From contig OY979716.1 of NCBI GenBank assembly GCA_963855995.1, forward strand, positions 33,115,094-33,179,093: a stretch of DNA of 64,000 nt, in the 5' to 3' direction. This stretch comes from Muricea muricata. Lineage: Eukaryota; Cnidaria; Anthozoa; Malacalcyonacea; Plexauridae. The notes beneath the pieces are model-generated. The model did not search any database, was not told the origin of the DNA, and was given only the letters and a program-made list of their open reading frames with translations. The translations under genes were made by a program, and so were the position numbers. This document shows positions 38,904 through 51,047 of this stretch, piece by piece (positions within the stretch are counted from its first letter, which is position 1; each line of letters begins with the position of its first letter).

Positions 38904-39178
38904 AAACTCTGATAGTATTTCAATTCACAGATCGAACACAAACAAAGCACGCTACGCCTCAGCAAATATTTAATGACTCATATCTTTAATGATCATGAGA
39001 CCAATACTATAAGGTAAGGTAAGGTAAAACTTTATTTAAAATAACACGCTAGCCTCGTCAACATTAGCTGATTTCCACGAGGGGCGTGTTGACATCGCTC
39101 ATAAAAATATACGTATACAAACACTTATACAATAAATTACAACAATTATAAAACAAAATACATATACACATTCGCAAT

Positions 39179-40194
39179 GGGTCGGGATAAAACGCTGAAA
39201 CTGAATGGCGGAAACGGAAATTGAAAACGGAAACTGAAATGGGGATAAAACGCTGAAATGGGGATAAAACGCTGAAATGGGGATAAAACGCTGAAATGTA
39301 GATAAGACGCTGAAATAGGGATAAAATGCTGAAATGGGGATGAAACGCTGAAATGGGGGTAAAACGCTGAAATGGGGGTAAAACGCTGAAATAGGGATGA
39401 AACGTTGAAATGGCAAGTTCGAAAAAGTTTCGTGCTGTTTAAAAAACGAGTTTGTTGTTCGCTCCAGATTAAGCAGGAATGAATTTGACTACGTGATATT
39501 GACGAACACAAAGCATCGTAAGTGCCGTTACAATAGAATTCAAATAAATGTGAAAACAATAAATATGCATAAAGAAACACATGTGGAATAATTTAGCGAA
39601 AAATTCAAAGGATTTGAATTATTTACCCGTAAGTCAGAACACAGCACCAGAACGCCTTCACAAAGATTTTACTGGTGGAATTCCGGTTTATTACAAAGAA
39701 AGTTTTAGCAATAACGCAGCCAATAAGTGTGCTTTTATATCCGTTACTCCTGCACATTTGCTTTTATCCGATACAGGGTCAACAAACATTTTACAGTATG
39801 CTATGCAAGACAAAATCATCAAAACTGCAAAACTAATTTAATGGATAAAAAAGTAAATTGTAAATTTTACAAATAATTTTGGCTTGAACAATATTGCATG
39901 TTGTCGAATTTAATTCTGCTTACACTGGAGTGAACAATAAACTCGTTTTTTAAACAGCAAAAAGCTCTTTCGAACTTGCCATTTCAGCGTTTTATCCCTA
40001 TTTCAGCGTTTTATCTACATTTCAGCGTTTTATCCCCATTTCAGCGTTTTATCTACATTTCAACGTTTTATCCCCATTTCAGCGTTTTATCCCCATTTCA
40101 GCGTTTTATCCCCATTTCAGCGTTTTATCCTCCTTTCAGCTTCCGTTTTCAGTTTCCGTTTCCGCCATTCAGTTTCAGCGTTTTATCCCGACCC
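39179..40194. mobile_element. Transposon with 20-bp minisatellite ends, copy 1 (1016 bp)
   Basis: The ends GGGTCGGGATAAAACGC and GCGTTTTATCCCGACCC are inverted. Both subterminal zones are tandem units of GGGATAAAACGCTGAAATGG (left, 39181-39412) and its reverse complement (right, 39978-40190). CATTCGCAAT (39169-39178 and 40195-40204) is a duplication of 9-10 bp. Both arms also share TGTTTAAAAAACGAGTTT. A 261-bp frame in the centre (39581-39841) is unrecognised. Copy 2 is at 46772-47953. Confidence 0.85.
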
Positions 40195-40392
40195 CATTCG
40201 CAATCATAACATAGTATAAGATACCAAATCAGAATTTGAGAGCGCGTATTCCATTTTTAAAGTCCGTAAGCGTATCGGAATTACGCAAATCTGTTGGCTC
40301 CGGAATAAGAAAAACTTTTCTTGAGTTTTTCAGTTTTAGGATGAGGCAGTTGCAATGAGGTATGGGAACCCCTAAGGTCATATTCTGTAATA

Positions 40393-40965
40393 TCACTTTT
40401 GGGCACAAAAAAGATCGGCAAGCGAGCTCGGAGCAAAGCCATTTAGAACTTTGTACATATGCAGTGCTTTTGTCTTGGCTCGTCGAGTCTCAAGCGGTTC
40501 CCAACCTAGCATATCTAGTGCTTCAGATCCAGGGATATCATTACTCATACCCAATGCTACTCTTGCAGCCCTATTCTGGAGTTTTTGCAGTCTATTAGAG
40601 AGGCAGTTTTCTAGAGTGTCCCATACCTCACTGCAATAATCAAAATGAGAACGTATTAAAGCGTTGCAGACAGAGATTAAAGTGTCTCTGTCAACAAAAT
40701 CTCGAATTTTTCTTATGGCTCCAATTCCCGAGGAAACCCTTTTAGCAACGATATCAATGTGGTTAGTCCATTTGAGTTTATTATCAATATCGACACCAAG
40801 GACTCGACTTTTGAATACTTGTTTAATTTTAGTTTGGTCGATTTTGATGATTGGCTGAGTGACAAGATTATTTAGTTTGCAATCAAATCCGATGAGCATG
40901 AATTCGGTTTTGGCAACATTCAGGCTCAATTTATTGGCCAACAGCCATTCCTTTATACGTGCTAG
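40393..40965 (-). pseudogene. Reverse transcriptase, C-terminal part (non-LTR retrotransposon)
   Basis: A 190-residue frame with IKEWLLANKLSLNVAKTEFM, VLGVDIDNKLKWTNHIDIVA, DTLISVCNALIRSHFDYCSE and KLQNRAARVALG. This is the thumb and C-terminal region of L2/CR1-type reverse transcriptases. It continues in frame from the block at 46282 once the CACTA-like element and its 2-bp duplication are ignored. The last residues, ADLFCAQK, are close to the usual C-terminal end of the domain. Confidence 0.8.
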
Positions 40966-41915
40966 CACTGCATGAAAAACGCGATATTCTAATGCGAATA
41001 CGTCTGAATATTAATTAGAATACTATTCATATTCAGACATATTCACAGATATTCTCGGCGAATATCCTCGGAATATCCGTAATATTCACATCTGAATACC
41101 TTAGAATAAAACGCACCTGATATTCTAATGCAGAATACTTAAGAATATTGTGTGAATATTTTTATTCGTCTAATATTCTAACTTGAACGTTTAAATAGGA
41201 AATTTATCAAAGCTTTTGATCGATTAGGAGTGATTTTGGCAAATATTGGACATAAACGCTACATATCTTAAGTTTATTATTTAAAAATACTTTGAATAAT
41301 TCAAATTAAATGTCTAAACGATTTATGTAAGGTTATAATGTTACAGACATAGATTGTGACATTAGTTCAAACGTGCAATGTCTTGTTATAGCCTGTCGAC
41401 TTTTGTTGTTCTGAATCACCAATTTGTGACTGTACATTTCTTGACATTGTTATGAGATATGGCCATTTGGGTTAAATCTATTTCACGCTAACATGCTATT
41501 TCGAATAAACTGCGTTGCTGCATCTTCGTGCGAACCTCAAGATTGACGACGCGGCAAGCTCAACGACGCGGTGTAAATGTATTTGAATAAGAAAAGCTTT
41601 TTGAAACTTGATAACTGTAATGACCGTTTGAAGCTTATTTTAGTCACTTGCAAACGATTTTCTTCGCACAAACGATGCGCTGTCCGCTACAAGATAGACT
41701 TCAAAACACTTTTCACATCGTACCCATTCATCGCCGTTGCTCAAGGGATGCTATAATGCTTAGTTTGACGTTGTATTGGGCATGACTACGCACTTGAGAA
41801 TACTTCTGGGACTACAAATTATTTATAATATATAATGACTTCTACAAGAATTTAGCGCTAAGATAGACATGCCACAAGTCGCCGATTAGTAGCTCCCTGC
41901 CCTTTGGTTTGTAAT

Positions 41916-42550
41916 CAGTGCTTCCACTTTCAAAAACCAAAAAATCCTTTTTTCCTCCTTATTTTGATCAAAATTTCCTTCAAAAAATTGTGAAATTTCC
42001 TTCAAATTTCCTTTGAATAATTTAATCAGATTGTCAAAGGAGGAGGGGAGGAGGGCTTGTTTATATAAAGTCGACCTGTCGACGTATACATGAATGGATG
42101 TGTGACATGTGTCAAATGAAAAGGTTCATGAAACACGTATGTCTCATTATTTTTGCGCGTAATTGTAGGTTGGTGACATATCAACTTTTCAACATGTGTT
42201 GATCGTGTTAGTTTTCTCGAATGATTCGTTTCAGTAAATCAAGTATTTTAAGTAGGTTCATAATCATAATTCATATTTAATAATTCACCAGATCATTTTA
42301 AATGACTGAATATAAATTCTACAATTTCTACCTTCGGTTAAATAAAGTCAGATTGAAGATTATTTTATGCTTTATTTTCAGAATATATTAAATATTAACG
42401 ATTTGGGTGATATTTTGCTTTTTCCTTCAAATTTCCATTGTTCTTCTGGAATTTCCTTCATATTTCCCTCAAAATTTATGTCCTTCAAATTTCCTTCATC
42501 TTGCAAAAATTTCCTTTCAAAAGGAAATTTCCTTCAAAGTGGAAGCGCTG
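41916..42550. mobile_element. hAT-type MITE, family 2 (635 bp)
   Basis: The ends CAGTGCTTCCACTTT and AAAGTGGAAGCGCTG are inverted. TTTGTAAT flanks both sides (41908-41915 and 42551-42558). The subterminal zones are rich in AAATTTCCTTC units. Relative of 51048-51820. Confidence 0.85.
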
Positions 42551-42559
42551 TTTGTAATA

Positions 42560-43435
42560 TATGTAAAATTCATTTAACAGAGAACTGAAATTGCGGGTGT
42601 AAGTGGAAGCACATATCGCCATCACCATGTTTTTAAAAATATATAAATAAAATAATATTATGTTTTTGTTGTACAAGAATGTGAAAATTGACCTTTTTCA
42701 TCGATATTAAAGTGGAACGGTATCTCAGAATTATATCATGGTGATTATGATGAATTCTTACATATCAGTCACGGGAGCAATCAAACATGGGAACCAGACC
42801 TAAACATTAATTGTGTACAGTACACACGAGCTTTGAGACAAACCACTACAGTACACCAGGTGTCCAGATTTATTTTGAACCAGTAAGGTTTAGATAATGT
42901 GAAAGCATGTGGTTCATATCTTTAAGGCAGTTGTAAAATGAGGACAATGATAATGTTGAAACGACAATGCCTTTACCCTGCCTGGTAGTTTGAACATGGA
43001 AGATTGCATAGTATTGAAACAATTTAAAGACCTTATAAACAATTGCCTTAAGCATGGAGACAGTATTTATTGATATTGCTACTACAACATCACTTACCTA
43101 CCTACAAACTCCAAACTTCTAAAAATCTGTGAGTGTTCGGGAATCTGTTACGCTCTGTTATGAAGTGAAAAGGCAGGATTTTACAAGCCAGCCACCAATG
43201 ACTGAAAACATTCTCATACCATGTCCATTAATCAAACTGGAAAGTACCTGATCCATCAAGGTATAATGCCATTCCATCACTTAATCCGCCATCTCGAAAC
43301 AATTAATTTGACAAAAAGGCAGAAAAACCAGGCAACGTTTTTACAGTTGCCAGGTCATATTTTGTAAAATTTATTTACTTCTACATTTTGTAATCACCTA
43401 TGTTACATTGTGAATATTGTCCAAAGTATTTAGCC
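42560..43435. other. Interior of the CACTA-like element, no gene recognised
   Basis: AT-rich sequence with only short chance frames. Confidence 0.45.
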
Positions 43436-43439
43436 CGGA

Positions 43440-44960
43440 CCCCGACTAGAGGACAAAAATACTTAAATCATCAATTTCTGACTTTAATATGATTCAGAAA
43501 TCTTAACAGCTTAGAAGTCTCTGCCAATTGTGCCTTGCATCAAATTAATTAATATTGTTAAACATTTTAATTATTAAACATTTTTTCTAAATTTTACTAC
43601 CCTATGGTACGTACTATTGATATACTGATAGCAAGCACCATCATTCCTGGACATATAAATATTCAGGCTATGATAATTGCACAAATAGCTCAAACTGGTG
43701 GCCAAAAGACAGAAATCTTAACCACCATCCACTCAAAGACAGAAATCTTAATGGCTTAGAAGTCTTTGCCAAGTGTGCTTTATATTTAATTAAATTTAGT
43801 ATTGATAAAATTAATTTCTAATTTTACTATTGTTTGGTGCTATTGATATACTGAAATAGAGCACCATCATTCATGAACACATAAATAATGAAGCTATGTT
43901 AATTGCACAAATAGCTCAAACTGGTGGCCAAAAGACAGAAATCTTAACCACCAACCATCCAAAGACAAAAATCTTAATGGTTTAGAAGTCTTTGCCAAGT
44001 GTGCTTTATATTTCATTAAATTTAGTATTGATAAAATTAATTTCTAATTTTACTATTTTTTGGTGCTATTGATATACTGAAATAGAGCACCATCATTCAT
44101 GAACACATAAATAATCAAGCTATGATAATTGCACAAATAGCTCAAACTGGTGGCCAAAAGACAGAATTCTTAACCACCAACCATCCAAAGACAGAAATTT
44201 TAATGGTTTAGAAGTCTTTGCCAAGTGTGCTTTATATTTGACCATTATTCATGAAATTAATATGTAAATAATCAGGATATGATAATTGCACAAATAGCTC
44301 AAACTGGTGGCCAAAAGACAGAAATCTTAACCACCAACCACCCAAAGACAGAAATCTTAATGGTTTAGAAGTCCTTGCAAATTGTGCTTTATATTTAAAT
44401 GTAGTATTGAATTTTCAACATATACCTGTACCGGTAAATTATTATTATAAATTAATTTCTAATTTTATTATTGTTTGGTGCTATTGATATACTGAAACAG
44501 AGCACCATCATTCATGAACACATAAATAATCAAGCTATGATAATTGCACAAATAGCTCAAACTGGTGGCCAAAAGACTGAAATCTTAACCACCAACCACC
44601 AAAAGACAGAAATCTCAATGGTTTAGAAGTCTTTGCTACTTGTGCTTTATATCTACTGTAGATTTGGTATATATTGAATGTTATAATATATATATAATTA
44701 TTGTTATAAATTCATTTCTATTTTTACTCTTGTTTGGTGCTTTTGATATACTGATAACAAGCACCATCATTCATGAACATACAAGTATTCAGGCTATGAT
44801 AATTGCACAATAGCTCAGACTAGTGGCCAAAAGACAGAAATCTTAACCACCAACTGCCCACAGACAAAATCTTGACATCTTTGCCAGTTACACTTTATCC
44901 TTATCAGATTTAGTTTTGTTAAATACTTAAATTACCAATATACTGGTAGCGTTCGAACAC
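43440..44960. repeat. Tandem repeat array, ~160-260-bp units, about six copies
   Basis: Each unit has GGTTTAGAAGTCTTTGCC, ATTGATATACTGAAA, GCACCATCATTCATGAACA and CAAATAGCTCAAACTGGTGG followed by CCAAAAGACAGAAATCTTAA. Spacing between equivalent points is about 245, 228, 222, 157 and 257 bp, so units have internal deletions. Non-coding. Confidence 0.85.
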
Positions 44961-46270
44961 CATCATTCAATACTCTACACATATTTAGGCTGGGATATAA
45001 TAGCACAGAATAGCTTAGGGCATCAGTCAGGGCATATGGAGAATATATATTATATAACAAGATAAGAAATATCATTAATGCTGGATGCCAAAAGAGCCTG
45101 TACAGGCCCAGATACCCAACAGGTTTTGGTATAAAATATGGTAAATTGCAGCATGTATTTTCCAGTGTAGACGAATCAGGGTCATCCTGATTCTTTTAAA
45201 TGATCTTAATATTGATAACAGATATTGGCATATTATTGCCGCAGATCACAGACTGTGATTCACAGTGAAATTGCATCCCAATGTGTGTAGCTATAAGTAA
45301 TCTTACACTCATGATTTGTGGACCCTTCTTTGGACACAAAATTTAGTACCGCACGCTTATTCAACCACGGATCCACATGACTAAAAGCATCAAATTTGTT
45401 GTCGCATATTCAAAGAATATTGAAACATGGCTAGGTGCATTCTGTCTTATCTCCCGACTTGGCTTTCTTTCTCTGTTCACTTTAGCCTTAATCGCTTCTA
45501 TGGCTTATCTCAGTGTCCAGCATCTTAGATAAGATGTTGCAAATCTGCGATTTTGATCCATACTGTATCTATTACAGAACTCCAACGAGTGCAGCGTGCT
45601 GCACAGACTTGTTGTACATCCGAATGCGCGCTATTTTGCGCGGAGCAAAGGTTTATATTTTGTCCCATTTTTGGGCATTATATCCATACATATCCATAAT
45701 AGTAGCGATAGGCACACCAGGCAGAAAACGCAATTTTGAGGTTACAGTAAGCATTATAGATATGATATATATTAAGTATATGACTTTCATGCAAGTATAT
45801 AAAAATTGTTATGAAATAAAAACGTTTTCACATGGAGTGTGCTGTACTTCACTTAACCGACACGCACCTTACCTAATGTTTATGTATTTCAACCGCAATA
45901 ATGTCGTATCATTGTCTTAGTTTGATACATAAAAAGTAATTAATCATACTCCTACCCTCAACCTGTTTTTAAATACCCTGGTTTTCATAATTTAAAATAA
46001 ACACTGCCGCTTGCTATTCTCTATACCTCGTTGGGTGAACTGAGATATGGACTTAAGATATATTTGTGGAAGCACCAATGTTCTCAGTAACAATATTCGT
46101 AGTGTGAATACTGCATAGAATATGGATAATATTCATCCCATATTCCGGGTTTGCAATACTAGGTAATACTATGTCGTATTCACGGCCATATTCTAAATCA
46201 GAATACTCCTTAGAATATGCGTTTTATTTACACCCGTATTCTCATGTGAATACCTTGGAATACGCCTTTT
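44961..46270. other. Interior and right subterminal region of the CACTA-like element
   Basis: A 135-codon frame at 45513-45920 has no recognisable features and is not called. From about 46080 the sequence turns into GAATATGG / GAATACTC units facing those at the left end. Confidence 0.45.
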
Positions 46271-46281
46271 TTCGTGCAGTG

Positions 46282-46605
46282 AGGTCATTATTCATGGACA
46301 ACTCAACTTCCTCTATGGTCTCACCAGCCACCGTAAGATTAGTATCATCAGCAAATAATCGAGAAGTAGCCTGGTTGAGACAATCTGACAAGTCGTTTAT
46401 GTATATTAGGAAGAGGAGTGGACCAAGAATGGACCCCTGGGGAATACCACATTTCACATTCCTTTCTGATGACATCTTATCAGCCAATTGGCATTTCTGT
46501 GTACGATCAGACAAATAAGATTGTATCAAGGCTAAAGCGCAACCAGTAACTCCATATACGGAAATAGCACTATAGTTTACTTGTATTAGTATAGACATTA
46601 TATGG
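46282..46605 (-). pseudogene. Reverse transcriptase, palm part (non-LTR retrotransposon)
   Basis: The frame contains YGVTGCALALIQSYLSDRTQ, CGIPQGSILGPLLFLIYIND and RLFADDTNLTVAG. FADD is the catalytic aspartate motif (YxDD equivalent) and the GIPQGSILGPLLF block is diagnostic. The frame ends at the CACTA-like insertion and continues at 40965 in register. The fingers domain and endonuclease are missing, so the copy was truncated at its 5' side at insertion. Confidence 0.85.
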
Positions 46606-46771
46606 GGACTACACGAGACTATCGGAACCGGTTTTTGCGATAAATACCGACAGTATGTGTCCGTTACGTCGGCCGTTCCATCGATATTACCTTCAATTGG
46701 ATTTAGATAGCGTATCAAGTCGTTTGATTTATGAATGAGATGGTTCCCGTTTCGAGACAGATGCCAGCAGA

Positions 46772-47953
46772 GGGTCGGATAAAACGCTGAAACTGAATGG
46801 CAAAAACGGAAACTGAAACGGAAACTGAAAGGGGGATAAAACGCTGAAATGGGGATAAAACGCTGAAATGGAGATAAAACGCTGAAATGGGGATAAAACG
46901 CTGAAATGGAGATAAAACGCTAAAATGGCAAGTTCGAAAGAGTTTTGTGCTGTTTAAAAAACGAGTTTGTTGTTCACTCCCGATTAAGCAGAAATAAATT
47001 CGACTACATGCAATATTGTTGAAGCCGAAAATATTTGTAAAATTTACACTCTACATTTTTAAAAACTTTACAACATTGTGAGCGTGGCATCGCGTCATAT
47101 TGCAACCTCGTTCCCAGGGCCTTTTAGAGTGAGGGAAAAGGCCCTGGCACCGGCTGGCTTTCAAAACCACGAATCGTGGTTTTTGAATAAATTAACTCGA
47201 TGATTGTATATGCGATTTTTTTTCCGATAAATCGAAGTGTCTAGAAAAAAACACGTAACGCAGCGCCTTAACAAGGCGTTAAATTTTACTCGTATTTTTT
47301 CTCCACGCAGATTTACAGATATATGGTTTTGGATAAATTAACTGAGTAAGGCTATAGACCAATGAAATTGCATAAGTTAGCAGCCGGTGCCTGGGCCTTT
47401 CCCTCCTTCCATTTTAGAAAAGGCCCTGGGATCGACGTTGGTGATATTGTCGAACACAAAGCATCATGACTACCGTTACAATAGGATTCAAATAATTCTG
47501 AAAACAATAAATATGCATAAAGAAACACATGTGGAATAATTTAACGATATCCATACAGTATTTTCGTTCTAAAAGTTAACAAAGTTACAGTTTGGAATAT
47601 CATTCAACTTTGATACTTTCTAAGTAAAACTACGGGCATATTCCGCAGGTCGAAAATCATTACACGTGTTTTGTGCGTATTCCTTTTAAGGTTAAGTTTT
47701 TACGCATGTTTCTTATTGTTTCCGTTGACATTATGGAGTCTGGAGTTATCACGAAAAAGATGGAGTTATCAACAAACTGGTTCTCGTTTTTTAAACAGCA
47801 CAAAACTCGTACTTGCCATTTTTATTCCCATTTCAGCGTTTTATCCCCCATTTCAGCGTTTTATCCCCATTTCAGCGTTTTATCTTCATTTCAGCGTTTT
47901 ATCCCCTTTCAGTTTCCGTTTCCGCCATTCAGTTTCAGCGTTTTATCCTGACC
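46772..47953. mobile_element. Transposon with 20-bp minisatellite ends, copy 2 (1182 bp)
   Basis: Ends GGGTCGGATAAAACGC and GCGTTTTATCCTGACC; TGCCAGCAGA is duplicated on both sides (46762-46771 and 47954-47963), 10 bp. Minisatellite units as in copy 1 at both ends. It shares AAACACATGTGGAATAATTT with copy 1. A smaller element (47112-47431) is nested in it. Confidence 0.88.
47112..47431. mobile_element. Small fold-back MITE with TCCCAGGGCC ends (320 bp)
   Basis: TCCCAGGGCCTTTTAGAGTG at the left, and TTTTAGAAAAGGCCCTGGGA at the right. CACCGGCTG and CAGCCGGTG face each other further in. The target-site duplication is unclear. Confidence 0.65.
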
Positions 47954-48651
47954 TGCCAGCAGAATATGCAATGTAAGTTATATTTTGTGACTTTGCGCTT
48001 TACAGTATTATTACGTATATTTTGATACTCTAATCTTAAGAACTACAAGACGACGTGTCAATTTAACGTGTTTCTATTGCGATTGTTAAACGCGAACTCG
48101 ATGCTATAGCATTTTCGAGTGTAAAAAGTTCCATATTTAAAATAATTCGGCCATATTTAAGTGATATGACATTTGTTGATCCGATAATTCGCATTTTGCT
48201 GTAATTTTTATCGTTTTGACTGCTGCATGTTTTCACTTTGAAAGTTAGTAATAGTATTATAGATCTATAGTAATATATCGTAAAAAACACGCTTTAATAT
48301 CCATAATTTCACTGCGTTCCATATGACAATTGCGTTTCAAATAACTTCGCATATAACTTCGATATGTACAAGTTATCTGAGCCTTTTCACTCGCAAGCAC
48401 TCGAGAGTTTCGAGTCGCGAGTGCTTGCGAGTGAGACGAAATTCGAGTGCTCGCGAGTAGCGAGTCGAAACGCGCGTACTTGCTTTGACTCGCGCGCACT
48501 CGCGAGTACTCGCTACGCGCGAGTGGGGGTATCCTTACTCGCAGCTGGTACTGTATCTGGTTGCTCGGGTCTCATTAACAATTTAAGGGGGTCCAATACC
48601 AAAAATTTAGCAATTTAGTAAAAAAAATTTTTTGTCTTACAGGAAGCATTA

Positions 48652-48854
48652 CAGTGGCGGATCCAGGGTAAGTCAAAATAAATTATAGCAGCTCAATTTT
48701 AAATTCAAAATGACTTTATAACAATGTCATAGGTTATGAATTTCAAAAGAATAAAATCTAACCAATGAAGTTGCTTTGAAGGTATTTTAAAATGTAAATA
48801 TATCCTAGAATGAGCTGTGGTAATTTATTTTCACTTACGCTAGATCCGCCACTG
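48652..48854 (+). mobile_element. hAT-type MITE, family 1 copy B (203 bp)
   Basis: Ends CAGTGGCGGATCCAGGG and CTAGATCCGCCACTG. AAGCATTA is duplicated exactly on both sides (48644-48651 and 48855-48862). Confidence 0.92.
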
Positions 48855-48869
48855 AAGCATTAAGCAGTT

Positions 48870-49550
48870 AAGAATAATGCTACTAAAGTTCGGGATCGAT
48901 AACAAAACTTGTAATATGTTTTTAAGGCTTTTTGGTGGAATTTCGAGCTGACCGCGCGGTATATTCCTGGTAACTAGTTTCGTTTTCTGACACTAGAGAC
49001 AAAATGGCGGTTAGAAAAACAAGCTTTTCGAAGCGTGAAGCTTGTAATGTGTTTACTGCCTAGATTTAACCAGATTCAGTTGGGTGAGGACATCATAAAG
49101 TCCGAAGAGCCCGATTTCTGTTGCACGAAAGTTAAATCTTTCCACAAGCATTTGAAATTATATGAAAACTGGCTTCATATCCGTAAGTTAGAGGTGTTGA
49201 AGTAGCGCTCTAGTGTTTCGAAATGTTTGTATTGTACAATGCTTGCGGACACAGTTTCTATATTTTCCTTGCTTTGGTTGGGGGCTATGGGTCATGTCAA
49301 AATTTTTCACAATTACCCAGAATCCTTTATGGTCGTAGTATTCTTTAATCACATTCAAAAGGCTTAAACAAAGTAATGCGCGAGTCCAAATCGATATAAA
49401 TTAGGAACGTGCATAAGAAAAGTGCCAGCTGGAAAAGTAAATTTTTAATTGGGATGTTGTCACTGAGCTATACTATATATCTGGAGATCGTGCTCTCGAC
49501 TTCAAAGTGTCCCCGAAAACATGGCGGATTTGACGTCACTGGGGTACAGC
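48870..49550. other. No gene recognised
   Basis: Contains AAAATGGCGG at about 49001 and no other landmark. Short open frames only. Confidence 0.4.
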
Positions 49551-49555
49551 TGGGG

Positions 49556-50065
49556 TACGCCGCTGCAAGTTTCCGATTCGTAAGCGGTCGCTGCCAACAT
49601 TGTCCTTTCGTTTTCCTATGTGTTCCTCACATAAATTACACAAGCCGTATAAATATAGTTTTTAACGGTAAACTTTCGATTCGCCGCATTAGCTCAGTGG
49701 TCTAGGTCGTGCTCTCTTGGCCTGTTTGTTTCGGGTTCGAGCCCGGCTACGCGTTTTTCTTTTATACTTTTTTTTTCTTCTTAGTTTTTTGAATACTTTT
49801 TTTTTATATTCTTATATTTTTTCTCAATTTTAAAAGGGTTATTCTCACTCACTGGGACTGTATCTACTTCACCAAATTTAGCTAAAGCGCGAGCCCGAAG
49901 GGCGAGCAAGGCTTAGCCTCCCTCTCCGCCCGGGATGTACCGCATCCCTTGTGTAATTTATGTCAGGAACACATAGGGAAACAAAGGGATACAATGTTGG
50001 CAACGACTGTTCATGTTGGCAACGACCGTTTACGAAAGGGAAAATTGCTACGCCGCTAATGCGGT
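49556..50065. repeat. Inverted pair of ~100-bp repeats around a tRNA-derived sequence
   Basis: CCAACATTGTCCTTTCG, CCTATGTGTTCCT and CATAAATTACACAAG on the plus strand (49592-49650) face their reverse complements at about 49950-50040. In the right arm a ~25-bp segment with TGTTGGCAACGA is duplicated. Confidence 0.65.
49683..49755 (+). tRNA. tRNA-derived pseudo-tRNA (SINE head)
   Basis: TAGCTCAGTGG fits the A box and GGTTCGAGCCC the B box, about 43 bp apart, with T8 and A9 at the right distance. The anticodon stem does not pair, the T loop is one base short, and the 3' acceptor does not match the 5' side, so it is not a working tRNA. It is followed by a T-rich tract. A SINE head is the likeliest explanation. 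Confidence 0.45.
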
Positions 50066-50069
50066 TTAC

Positions 50070-51035
50070 CACTGACCAGGGCTCATTTACTTGCGGGCGA
50101 TCCCCCCCCTGGTTTGGCGATTGAAAATGTTTTTTAATTCTACATCATGTATTAAAAAATTGATATCGTCGTTTGAAATTATTTGTGAATTTATGGTCAA
50201 GAAATTTAAACCGCCTGCGAATATGAAATGAAAATACTGTGCGCCGTTGATAGCCTCTGCAGCCAACAGCGGAAACAGGACGAAAGATATGAAAGGACTT
50301 AGGTAAAGTTTTATATTTTACATGGCTAGCTAGTAAACTTGAACAACATAAAACCTGACCCAGTGACCCATGAATACTTTAATATTTAGTACTCAGATGC
50401 GATGATACCATCATATCAATACAACAAAATTTATACATATGTCCATGCTTTATTTAAAACAGCATGCTTTCCGATCAGAGGTCAGTTGTCCTGGGCTGAA
50501 AGAACCTTTGTTTGGTTTTGCTCTACAATTGTGTAAATTGTAAACATAACTTAAAAGAAAACAACTTGCATCAAGTTTAACGTACAAAAAAATGTACATC
50601 TTCAATAAAACTGTTTCACAAATTCGTTTTTACCGCTTTTTTCTTAAATTTCTGTTTAGTTTAATATGAGTGGTAATAAATTTTATACATTTCATAGTGA
50701 ATGCTTTTCACTTTTCAGAGGAATTGTACTGAACATTACTAATGCACCAGATAAATGTTTGCCCACATGGCAGTCAATATGACAGGGACAAGGCCAGGAA
50801 GGTAAGACTTTTTTCATATTTTCATCAACATAAATCAAAGTACTCTCTCAATCTACACGTATAAATTTAAATTAGTGTGTTCTCAATGGATTGGGATCCC
50901 AAGGAACATTTGCCTGAGTTACAAATTGCATACCTAGACCATCTCAGCAAGATAGTGTCCTTACCTGAACAATATATATTTGGGCTATCCAGAGCAGTGT
51001 CATGCCATTAACATTTAAAGGGTCATAACAATTAG
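50070..51035. other. No gene recognised
   Basis: AT-rich sequence between repeats. Confidence 0.4.
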
Positions 51036-51047
51036 TTGTTATCATAT

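Larger units (their letters stand above)
40966..46281. mobile_element. CACTA-like DNA transposon inserted in the reverse transcriptase (5316 bp)
   Basis: The left end CACTGCATGAAAAACGCGAT and the right end TTTTTTCGTGCAGTG are inverted. AG flanks both sides (40964-40965 and 46282-46283), a 2-bp duplication, as for 3264-7236. Subterminal zones carry GAATATTC and GAATACT-type units. The interior has a hAT MITE (41916-42550) and a tandem array (43440-44960). No transposase gene was recognised, so it is probably non-autonomous. Confidence 0.75.
39011..46620 (-). mobile_element. 5'-truncated non-LTR retrotransposon, split by two insertions
   Basis: Reverse-transcriptase coding lies on the minus strand in two blocks (46282 to about 46605, and 40393-40965). 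The 3' end at about 39011-39030 consists of GGTAAGGTAAGGTAA on the plus strand, that is, TTACC repeats as in L2/CR1-type elements. Between the blocks sits the CACTA-like element 40966-46281, and in the 3' UTR sits the minisatellite-ended element 39179-40194. The 5' limit is uncertain between about 46605 and 46660. Confidence 0.75.
46663..48443. repeat. Right arm of the fold-back element, with a nested transposon
   Basis: Reverse complement of 37835-38300, interrupted by the element at 46772-47953. The arm ends in a dense series of CTCGCGAGT / ACTCGCAAGC units that continue to about 48530. Confidence 0.8.

Noticed and set aside
39181..39412. CRISPR-like direct repeats
   Set aside because: The 20-bp units are contiguous with no unique spacers, lie in transposon ends and are eukaryotic.
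45513..45920. 135-aa open frame
   Set aside because: No recognisable motif, no splice or start context, and it lies in the non-coding interior of a transposon.
49683..49755. Functional tRNA gene
   Set aside because: Anticodon stem and acceptor stem do not pair and the T loop is short; called as a tRNA-derived pseudogene instead.
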